Source of the DNA: Amycolatopsis jejuensis
GTDB lineage: Bacteria; Actinomycetota; Actinomycetes; Mycobacteriales; Pseudonocardiaceae
Assembly: GCF_000717335.1 (NCBI RefSeq)
Contig: NZ_JNYZ01000072.1
Location: 1 to 12,322, forward strand
DNA length: 12,322 nucleotides
Direction of reading: 5' to 3'
Made by a program: the position numbers and the translations under genes
In this document: piece after piece, positions 6,878 to 12,322 of the stretch
Position numbering within the stretch: the first letter of the stretch is position 1
How the letters are laid out: every line of letters starts with the position of its first letter
The notes under the pieces: generated by a model
What the model was told of the DNA's origin: nothing
Databases searched by the model: none
Seen by the model: the letters and a program-made list of their open reading frames with translations, nothing else

Positions 6878-7582
6878 ATGGCTGGGATGACATCCGCGCG
6901 GCTGCTGGTGGTCGACGACGAGGCCACCGTGCGCGAGCTGCTGTCCGCGGCGCTGCGGTTCGCCGGGTTTCAGGTGAGCTCCGCGGCGACCGCGGGCGAG
7001 GCGGTCGCCGCAGCCGCCGAGGAGCCGCCTGACCTGGTGCTGCTCGACGTGATGCTGCCGGACGCGGACGGCTTCGAGGTCGCCCGGCGGCTGCGGGAAC
7101 GGCATCCGTCCGGCCGGAGCGGGCCGGTGCCGGTGCTGTTCCTCACCGCTCGCGACCGGCAGGCCGACAAGGTCGCCGGCCTGTCGCTGGGCGCCGACGA
7201 CTACGTGACCAAACCGTTCGACCTGGAGGAGCTGATCGCCCGCATCCGCGCGATCCTCCGGCGCACGCAGGGACACCAGGAGGTGGTGACAGTGGGCGAG
7301 CTCGTGCTCGACGCGGAGGGGCACCAGGTGACGCGGGCCGGGCAGCCGGTCCGCGTCTCCGCCACCGAGTTCCGGCTGCTGCGGTACCTGATGGAGAACG
7401 CCGGACGCGTGGTGTCGAAGGCACAGATCCTCGACCGGGTGTGGCAGTACGACTTCGGCGGTGACGCCAGCATCGTCGACACCTACATTTCCTACCTGCG
7501 GCGCAAGGTCGACATCGGCGAGCCCAAGCTGATCCACACGGTGCACGGGGTCGGTTACGTGATGCGGGAGCCGCGGCGGTGA
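6878..7582 (+). CDS. Two-component response regulator, OmpR/PhoB family
   Basis: This 234-residue DNA-binding regulator is paired with the kinase downstream. The receiver domain (about 8-128) has the acidic pair Asp13/Asp14, phospho-acceptor Asp57 in LLLDVMLPDADGFE, Thr90 and Lys112 (KPF). The winged-helix output domain (about 138-230) includes RVSATEFRLLRYLMENAGRV, the recognition region DASIVDTYISYLRRK and the terminal wing HTVHGVGYVMR. I chose the ATG at 6878; a second in-frame ATG lies at 6887. It sits 25 nt after the permease gene and overlaps the kinase start. It probably controls the adjacent transporter genes, an inference from position. Confidence 0.95.
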   Translation: MAGMTSARLLVVDDEATVRELLSAALRFAGFQVSSAATAGEAVAAAAEEPPDLVLLDVMLPDADGFEVARRLRERHPSGRSGPVPVLFLTARDRQADKVAGLSLGADDYVTKPFDLEELIARIRAILRRTQGHQEVVTVGELVLDAEGHQVTRAGQPVRVSATEFRLLRYLMENAGRVVSKAQILDRVWQYDFGGDASIVDTYISYLRRKVDIGEPKLIHTVHGVGYVMREPRR

Positions 7583-9039
7583 GGAATCCGCTGCGCGGGA
7601 TGTCGTTGCGTACCCGCCTTTTGCTGATCACCGCGGGGCTGTTGCTGGCCGGGCTCACGCTGATCAGCGCCGTCGTCTCGGACAACCTGGAGCGCTACCA
7701 GGTCAACCGGATCGACACCCAGCTGCGTGGTTTCACCGAGCTGGTCGCGCGGGTGCCGTCGGGCCGGCTGCTGGAAAGCGACGGCCGGACGGCGTTGCTG
7801 GACCCGGCGCTGGATCTCATCGGGGCTCCGTATGTCGTCTATCTGGACGCGAGCGGCGCGGTGACCGGTGGGATCCATTCGTCACGGGTGGCGGCGGAAA
7901 CCCTGCCCTCGCACGAGGATCTGCGGTCGGTCCGGGCGGATGGCAAGCCGGTCGACCTGCGGGCCGCGGACGGTTCGGAACGCTGGCGGGCGGTCGCGGC
8001 GCCGTCGCCCGGCGGGACCGTGATCGCGGCCGCTCCGCTCACCGAGGCGGATGCGCTGATCTCGCGGCTGCGGGTCACCAGCGTGGTCACCGGGTCCGTG
8101 CTTCTCGTGCTGCTGACCGGCGCCGGGTGGTTCGCGCTGCGCCGCGGGCTGCGTCCGTTACGCCGGATCGAACACACCGCCGCCGCGATCGCCGGAGGTG
8201 ACCTCAGCCGCCGGGTACCCGGAATTGCCGCGCCAGGAACGGAAATCGGGCATTTGGCGGCGTCGCTCAACACGATGCTCGGGCAGCTGGAACGTGCCTT
8301 CGCCGACCGGACTGCGTCCGAGGCGCGGATGCGGACGTTCCTCGCGGATGTCAGCCATGAACTGCGTACGCCGCTGTTCGGCATCAAGGGCACCACCGAG
8401 CTGTACCGGATGGGTGCGCTGCCCGAGCAGTCCGATGTGGACGAAGCCATGCGCCGGATCGACCGGGAAGCCGTGCGGCTCACCGCGCTCACCGAAGACC
8501 TGCTCCTGCTCGCGCAGCTCGACGACGCCCCCGAAGCGCAGCTCGACCGTGCGCCGATGGACCTGCGCACGCTCGCCGGAGACGCCCGGCATGCCCTGCG
8601 CGCGCTCGATCCGTCGCGGCCGATCGAGCTGACCGGTCCCGGCGGCGAGGGCGGACCCGGTCCGGCGCCGGTGAACGCCGACGAGGCGCGGTTGCGGCAG
8701 GTCGTCACGAATCTCGTCGGCAATGCTGCGACGCACACGCCACCGGGCACTGCGGTGCGGATCGGCGTAGGGACGGTGGCTGGGCGAGCGGTGCTGGAAG
8801 TGGCCGACGAAGGCCCGGGAATGACTGCGTCGCAAGCGGAACGGGTATTCGACCGGTTTTATCGCGCGGACCGTTCCCGGGCGCGGACTCAGACGGCTGG
8901 GGCGGGGCTCGGGCTGGCGATTGCCCGGTCTCTGACGAGGGCGCATGAGGGTGAGCTGGAGCTGGAAACCGCGGTGGGGGAGGGTGCGTGTTTCCGGGTT
9001 GTGTTGCCGTTGCTGGATTTCAGTGTGGATCGGGAGTGA
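7579..9039 (+). CDS. Sensor histidine kinase (HAMP-containing)
   Basis: This 486-residue kinase should phosphorylate the regulator encoded just upstream. It has membrane helices at about 13-33 and 166-186 flanking an extracytoplasmic domain of about 130 residues, a HAMP linker (about 187-240), a dimerisation/phospho-acceptor helix with His260 in SHELRTPL, and an ATPase domain with the N box (Asn378/Asn382 in VVTNLVGNA), the G1 box (DEGPGM, 410-415), the F box (FDRFYRAD) and the G2 box (GAGLGLAI). The GTG start overlaps the regulator stop (GTGA) and has GGGAG 8 nt upstream. The sizeable sensor loop argues against the short-loop BceS type, which senses through its transporter. The last 20 bp overlap the convergent SDR gene. 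Confidence 0.95.
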   Translation: MRNPLRGMSLRTRLLLITAGLLLAGLTLISAVVSDNLERYQVNRIDTQLRGFTELVARVPSGRLLESDGRTALLDPALDLIGAPYVVYLDASGAVTGGIHSSRVAAETLPSHEDLRSVRADGKPVDLRAADGSERWRAVAAPSPGGTVIAAAPLTEADALISRLRVTSVVTGSVLLVLLTGAGWFALRRGLRPLRRIEHTAAAIAGGDLSRRVPGIAAPGTEIGHLAASLNTMLGQLERAFADRTASEARMRTFLADVSHELRTPLFGIKGTTELYRMGALPEQSDVDEAMRRIDREAVRLTALTEDLLLLAQLDDAPEAQLDRAPMDLRTLAGDARHALRALDPSRPIELTGPGGEGGPGPAPVNADEARLRQVVTNLVGNAATHTPPGTAVRIGVGTVAGRAVLEVADEGPGMTASQAERVFDRFYRADRSRARTQTAGAGLGLAIARSLTRAHEGELELETAVGEGACFRVVLPLLDFSVDRE

Positions 9040-9964
9040 TGCCGGTCAGTTCGGCGGTGAGGTCCCAGAGCGCGGCGCCAGTGCGGGGGTCGCGGGCTGC
9101 GGCGAGGGTGCGTACCTTCGCCGGGTTGCCGCGGAAGCCGAACCAGCTGTCCGGGCCGAGGTAGTCGCCGCCTTCGACCTCTCGTGCCGTTGCGGCGTAC
9201 AGCTGGGGCAGGGCACCTTGCTCCACGCGCTGGCCGAGCAAGCTGTTACCCAGCTGGGTGATCTTCCGGGAAGTATTGCGTAACAAGGGATTCCGGAACG
9301 AGTCGGCCATGTTCGTGATCAGGTCGGTCGCGCTGTATCCGGGGTGGGCGAGCACGCTCAGCACCGGGGAGCCCGCCGCGCGCAGGCGGCGATCCAGCTC
9401 CACGCCGAACGTTTGGCTGGCCAGTTTCGCGTGCCCGTACGCCGCCGGGGCGTGATACGGGCGGTGTTCGGCGTTCGGGTCGTCCAGATGCAGGTGCCTG
9501 CCGACGGCCGCGACGCTGGACAGCGCGACCACCCGGCCTGCCGCCGAGCCTCGCAGCGCGGGCATCAACAGCCAGGTCAGCGCTGCTGGCCCTAGGTGGT
9601 TGGTACCGAACTGCAGCTCGAACCCGTCGGCGGTGCGGCCTCGCGCGGTCGGGATTGCACCCGCGTTGTTCATCAGCACATCGAGCTTGTCGGCGGTGAG
9701 CTCGCGGACGGCTTCGGCGGCTTCGCGCACCGACGTGAGGTCCGCGAGATCCAGCCGGACCAGCTCGGGCTCGGCCCCCGACGCGACGGCGCGTACCTGC
9801 TCGAGCGCGGCCGCCCCGCGTTCGGCGGACCGGCACCCGAGCAGCACGCGCGCACCCCACGCAGCGAGGACTTCCGCCGAACGCAGGCCGAGGCCGGAGT
9901 TCGCGCCGGTGATCAGGGCAGTCCGCCCGGTCTGGTCGGCGACCTCGGTCCAGCGTTGGCTCAC
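9020..9964 (-). CDS. Short-chain dehydrogenase/reductase (retinol-dehydrogenase-like)
   Basis: This 314-residue NAD(P)-dependent oxidoreductase has the Rossmann motif TGANSGLG (19-26), with Arg45 in the NADP-favouring position, NNAG (99-102), and the active-site residues Ser150, Tyr176 and Lys180 (YGHAK). HPGY (207-210) is also typical. Length and sequence style match the retinol-dehydrogenase/WWOX-like SDRs common in actinobacteria, usually of unknown substrate. The start is GTG at 9962-9964 with only a poor SD. It lies 20 nt after the 173-residue gene and is probably co-transcribed with it. Its stop lies inside the end of the histidine kinase gene. Confidence 0.93.
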   Translation of the reverse strand: MSQRWTEVADQTGRTALITGANSGLGLRSAEVLAAWGARVLLGCRSAERGAAALEQVRAVASGAEPELVRLDLADLTSVREAAEAVRELTADKLDVLMNNAGAIPTARGRTADGFELQFGTNHLGPAALTWLLMPALRGSAAGRVVALSSVAAVGRHLHLDDPNAEHRPYHAPAAYGHAKLASQTFGVELDRRLRAAGSPVLSVLAHPGYSATDLITNMADSFRNPLLRNTSRKITQLGNSLLGQRVEQGALPQLYAATAREVEGGDYLGPDSWFGFRGNPAKVRTLAAARDPRTGAALWDLTAELTGITPDPH

Positions 9965-9984
9965 CCGCTCAGCTAACTACACCT

Positions 9985-10506
9985 TCACGCACTCGGCGCG
10001 AGCAACCGCATGAGGTGACCCACCGGACCGCGGCGGCGGACCGGGCACGCGTCGCCCGCTCGCACCAAAGCGTCGAAGGCCTGGCCGACCTTGGCGATCT
10101 CGGCCGCCGGTTCACCCGGTTCGGCGAGGCCTGCGGTGAGGGCCAGCATGTGCAGCTCGCTGCGGTGCAGGGGTTCGAGCGCGGTGCAGCGCTCCAGCGC
10201 GCCGTCCAGCAGCGTGCGCAGGTCTTCGTGGTCCTGCTGCGCCTGCCGCCACGCGCGGGTGACGGCGTCGACCTGGTCGCCCGCCTCGTCGGCGTGGTCC
10301 GGATCGGCGAGTTCGGCCCGCAGGTACCCGCTGAGCAGCTGGGTCCATCGGTAGTGCAGGGCGAGCAGGAGATTTTCTTCGGTGCCGAACACGTCGGCGG
10401 CACCCGGGATTTCGGCCAGCGCGAGCGGCTCCCGTGGCGCGCGCCTGCCTTGGCGGACAGCGGCTTCGAGGATCTCCCGCCGCCGGTAGAAGTCGGTCCA
10501 GCTCAT
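9985..10506 (-). CDS. Conserved-looking protein of unknown function, 173 residues
   Basis: I do not recognise a named family. The protein is soluble and probably mostly helical, with no signal peptide, membrane segment or metal motif. It begins MSWTDFYRRREILEAAV and contains IPGAADVFGTEENLLLALHYRW, which resembles the start of a small regulator-like or TetR-like fold, but no helix-turn-helix can be shown. It has two Cys (107 and 154 or nearby). The ATG at 10504-10506 is chosen because GGAGGGGAG lies 6 nt upstream, the best ribosome binding site in the window. An open frame extends to 10656 but overlaps the TetR promoter and start. It is the first gene of a minus-strand pair with the SDR and is divergent from TetR. 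Product reality is well supported by start signal and codon bias; function is unknown. Confidence 0.85.
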   Translation of the reverse strand: MSWTDFYRRREILEAAVRQGRRAPREPLALAEIPGAADVFGTEENLLLALHYRWTQLLSGYLRAELADPDHADEAGDQVDAVTRAWRQAQQDHEDLRTLLDGALERCTALEPLHRSELHMLALTAGLAEPGEPAAEIAKVGQAFDALVRAGDACPVRRRGPVGHLMRLLAPSA

Positions 10507-10512
10507 GTGTGG

Positions 10513-10521
10513 CTCCCCTCC
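10513..10521 (-). promoter_or_regulatory. Strong ribosome binding site of the 173-residue gene
   Basis: GGAGGGGAG on the minus strand, 6 nt before the ATG, decides the start of this gene against the longer open frame. Confidence 0.8.
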
Positions 10522-10581
10522 GTGACCCGGGTCGTACCGCAGGTTTGCGGCATACTCCCGGTACGGACCTGACGCAGCCAA

Positions 10582-10596
10582 CATACCATGGGTATG
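10582..10596. promoter_or_regulatory. Probable TetR operator in the divergent promoter region
   Basis: CATACC (10582-10587) and GGTATG (10591-10596) are perfect inverted arms around ATG. The site lies about 20 bp upstream of the TetR -10 element, over its -35 zone, and overlaps TATGTT on the minus strand (10584-10579), a possible -10 for the opposite gene. Short dyads of this size and position are typical of TetR-family autoregulation. Binding is inferred. Confidence 0.6.
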
Positions 10597-10614
10597 GTCC
10601 CGTCCGGCTCGGCG

Positions 10615-10620
10615 TAAGAT
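10615..10620 (+). promoter_or_regulatory. -10 element of the TetR gene, leaderless arrangement
   Basis: TAAGAT, a good match to TATAAT-like actinobacterial -10s, ends 7 nt before the GTG at 10628 and 1 nt before the earlier in-frame GTG at 10622. Transcription from it would begin at or next to 10628, which favours the second GTG as start. Confidence 0.5.
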
Positions 10621-10627
10621 TGTGAGC

Positions 10628-11254
10628 GTGCCGACAGTGCCGTCTTTGCCGTCCATCAGATCCCGCCGTCTCGACTACTCCGAGTCGACCCGTACCGCGT
10701 TGGTCGAGAGTGCCGTGGAGCTGTTCACCAAACGCGGGTACGCGGGTACCTCGCTCGACGAGATCGCCAAGCGTGCCCGGGTCACGAAAGGCGCGCTGTA
10801 CCACCATTTCAGCGGTAAGCAGGCGTTGTTCGAGGCCGCCTTCGAGTCCGTGGAGAGCCTGGTCTACGACCGCCTTGACAAGATCATGAACGGCGACGGC
10901 ACGCCGTGGGAACGCGCGCTCGGCGGGCTGCAGGAGTTCATCCGCAGCTGCCTCGACCCGGCGTACCAGCGGATCGCGATCCACGAGGCCCCGGTGGTGA
11001 TGGGCTGGGAACGCTGGCGGGAGGCCGAGGAGCAGTGCAGCTTCGGGCTCGTCCGCTCGGCCCTGCAGTCGCTGGTGGACGCGGGCGAGGTGGAGCCGGT
11101 CCCGGTCGACCTCACGGCGCGGCTGCTTTTCGGTGCGCTGTCGAGTGCGGCCACGGAGATCGCCGGTGCGGCCGACCCGAAGAAGGTCGGCGCCGAGATC
11201 GAGGACGTGATCGTGCGCATGCTGCTGCGGCTGCGCCAGCCGGAAGCAGGCTGA
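10628..11254 (+). CDS. TetR/AcrR family transcriptional regulator
   Basis: This 208-residue regulator has an N-terminal DNA-binding domain (about 20-66), with the helix-turn-helix TSLDEIAKRARVTKGALYHHF at 41-61 ending in the hallmark YHHF. The all-helical ligand-binding domain follows. I chose the GTG at 10628 because of the -10 spacing; the GTG at 10622 would add two residues. It is divergent from the 173-residue gene and is followed after 25 nt by the F420-type oxidoreductase. It most likely represses itself and the divergent pair through the dyad at 10582-10596. Ligand unknown. Confidence 0.95.
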   Translation: MPTVPSLPSIRSRRLDYSESTRTALVESAVELFTKRGYAGTSLDEIAKRARVTKGALYHHFSGKQALFEAAFESVESLVYDRLDKIMNGDGTPWERALGGLQEFIRSCLDPAYQRIAIHEAPVVMGWERWREAEEQCSFGLVRSALQSLVDAGEVEPVPVDLTARLLFGALSSAATEIAGAADPKKVGAEIEDVIVRMLLRLRQPEAG

Positions 11255-11266
11255 CCGGGCCGTGGT

Positions 11267-11272
11267 TAGGCT
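11267..11272 (+). promoter_or_regulatory. Candidate -10 for a leaderless oxidoreductase transcript
   Basis: TAGGCT ends 7 nt before the ATG at 11280, and that ATG has no clear SD (GGCGGG only). This repeats the spacing seen before the response regulator and TetR genes and suggests that the oxidoreductase has its own transcript besides read-through from TetR. Confidence 0.42.
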
Positions 11273-11279
11273 GGCGGGC

Positions 11280-12215
11280 ATGGACTTGAGGATCTTCACC
11301 GAGCCCCAGCAGGGCGCCAGCTACGACGACCTGCTGCGGGTCGCGCGGACCGCCGAAGCCGCCGGCTACGACGCGTTCTTCCGCAGCGACCACTACCTCA
11401 AGATGGGCAGCGCCGACGGCCTTCCCGGACCTACCGACGCGTGGATCACCCTGGCCGGGCTGGCCCGCGAGACCGAGCGGATCCGGCTGGGCACGCTCGT
11501 CACCGCGGCCACCTTCCGGCATCCCGGGCCGCTCGCGATCTCCGTCGCGCAGGTGGACCAGATGTCCGGCGGGCGCGTGGAATTCGGCCTCGGCGCCGGC
11601 TGGTACGACGACGAGCACACCGCGTACGGCCTCGACCTGCCGCCGCTCAAGGAGCGCTTCGACCGGTACGCCGAGCAGCTCGAGGTGATCACCGGCCTGT
11701 GGCGGACGCCGATGGGCGAGACGTTCTCCTTCTCCGGCAAGTACTACACGCTCGCCGATGCGCCCGCGCTGCCGAAGCCCGCGCAGTCGCCCGCGCCGCC
11801 GGTGATCGTCGGCGGGCAGGGCAAGAAACGCACGCCGGAACTGGCAGCGAAGTTCGCCGACGAGTTCAACCTCGCGTTCGTCGACACGGACACCGCCGCC
11901 GCGCAGTTCGACCGCGTTGCCTCGGCGGCGACCGCAATCGGCCGTGACCCCAAGGAAATCCTGCGCTCGGTGGCGCTGGTGGTGGCCGTCGGCCGTGACG
12001 GCGCGGAGGTCGCACGGCGGGCGGACGCCCTCGGCCGTCAGGTGGACGAACTGCACGCGAACGGTCTCGCAGGCACCGCGGCGGAGGTGGTGGACCGCAT
12101 CGGGCAATGGCGCGAGAAGACCGGCATCACGCGGCTGTACCTGCAGGTACTCGACCTGTCCGACCTGGCCCAGATCGAGTTCATCGCGTCGGAAGTGGCC
12201 CCGCAGCTGGACTGA
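11280..12215 (+). CDS. F420-dependent LLM-class oxidoreductase, Rv1855c type
   Basis: This 311-residue protein belongs to the luciferase-like monooxygenase fold (TIM barrel) that binds deazaflavin F420 or FMN. The opening MDLRIFTEPQQGASYDDLL and FFRSDHYLKM (33-42) match the Rv1855c-like subgroup. Other family blocks are LGTLVTAATFRHP (70-82), QMSGGRVEFGLGAGWYDDEH (94-113) and PPVIVGGQGKKRTPELAA (173-190), typical cofactor-binding segments. The ATG at 11280 is chosen over an open frame from 11262 because MDLRIF is the normal start. It is 25 nt after TetR on the same strand. Substrate is unknown; whether F420 or FMN is used cannot be proved by reading. Confidence 0.94.
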   Translation: MDLRIFTEPQQGASYDDLLRVARTAEAAGYDAFFRSDHYLKMGSADGLPGPTDAWITLAGLARETERIRLGTLVTAATFRHPGPLAISVAQVDQMSGGRVEFGLGAGWYDDEHTAYGLDLPPLKERFDRYAEQLEVITGLWRTPMGETFSFSGKYYTLADAPALPKPAQSPAPPVIVGGQGKKRTPELAAKFADEFNLAFVDTDTAAAQFDRVASAATAIGRDPKEILRSVALVVAVGRDGAEVARRADALGRQVDELHANGLAGTAAEVVDRIGQWREKTGITRLYLQVLDLSDLAQIEFIASEVAPQLD

Positions 12216-12224
12216 GCGTTCAAG

Positions 12225-12247
12225 TCCGTGAAGGGAACCTTCACGGA
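12225..12247 (+). terminator. Palindrome after the oxidoreductase gene, possible terminator
   Basis: TCCGTGAAGG (12225-12234) and CCTTCACGGA (12238-12247) form a perfect 10-bp stem with a 3-nt GAA loop, starting 10 nt after the stop codon. There is no T run, so intrinsic termination is uncertain, but the position suits a 3'-end hairpin. The symmetric sequence could also be a member of a dispersed intergenic palindrome family. Confidence 0.5.
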
Positions 12248-12322
12248 ATCTGCTTGGGTTCTAGTGGTTGTTGCAACGCCTGAGTTGTGCAGGGGTTGCC
12301 GTGATCGGGGTCGGGGAGGGCC

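Noticed and set aside
10524..10550. GACCCGGGTC palindrome and CCGCA/TGCGG hairpin in the leader of the 173-residue gene as a riboswitch
   Set aside because: Both are short and GC-rich, no known riboswitch core is visible, and chance dyads are common at this base composition.
10507..10656. Extension of the 173-residue protein to 223 codons
   Set aside because: It would place the start inside the TetR coding region and across its promoter and operator, and ignores the strong SD before 10506.
10112..11299. 395-codon minus-strand frame opposite the TetR gene
   Set aside because: It is a high-GC antisense shadow of TetR and of the 173-residue gene in another phase, without family motifs.
11112..12107. 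331-codon minus-strand frame opposite the F420-type oxidoreductase
   Set aside because: It is antisense to a well-supported gene; the product is His/Arg-rich with no recognisable domain.

Overview
The window is high-GC actinobacterial chromosomal DNA. Strong G/C preference at third codon positions, GTG starts, an F420-type luciferase-like oxidoreductase, a lipoprotein L,D-transpeptidase of the LdtMt2 type and an apparent habit of leaderless starts all point to Actinomycetota. The gene content and protein style suggest Pseudonocardiaceae, perhaps Amycolatopsis or a relative; the genus is an inference.

Layout. Positions 1-31 are the 3' end of a 5S rRNA, so the window begins at the end of an rrn operon. 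Two terminator hairpins follow (41-101 and 120-149), then a gene-free stretch full of GGCAACCC repeats (233-438). From 590 to 5116 everything reads on the minus strand. In transcription order this block is lipA (lipoyl synthase), a DedA membrane protein, a patatin-like phospholipase, a G-rich gene-free spacer of about 590 bp with a 45-nt tandem duplication and a G-quadruplex motif, and an L,D-transpeptidase lipoprotein with its own promoter and terminator.

From 5174 to 9039 a plus-strand module encodes an ABC exporter ATPase, its ABC-2 permease, an OmpR-type response regulator and a sensor histidine kinase. The ATPase/permease and regulator/kinase pairs overlap by 4 nt, and 25 nt separate the two pairs. 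This looks like a self-contained export module with its own two-component system. The kinase gene overlaps by 20 bp, tail to tail, with a minus-strand SDR oxidoreductase gene. Upstream of the SDR lies a 173-residue protein of unknown function. That minus-strand pair is divergent from a TetR regulator and an F420-dependent oxidoreductase of the Rv1855c type (10628-12215). A clear inverted repeat, CATACC-ATG-GGTATG, sits in the divergent gap and is the probable TetR operator. The window ends with a palindrome after the oxidoreductase and 75 bp of unassigned DNA.

How the genes fit together. Lipoylation (lipA) is housekeeping. The transpeptidase, DedA protein, phospholipase and ABC/two-component module all concern the envelope, but only the last four genes form a tight functional unit. 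The TetR region looks like a small redox cassette whose substrate cannot be read from sequence. A recurring TANNNT-(6 or 7 nt)-start arrangement suggests that several first genes are translated from leaderless mRNAs, while genes inside operons carry Shine-Dalgarno sequences.

I saw no phage, CRISPR, toxin-antitoxin or defence system, and no complete mobile element. The least explained items are the 173-residue protein with its divergent regulator and the two repeat-rich spacers.
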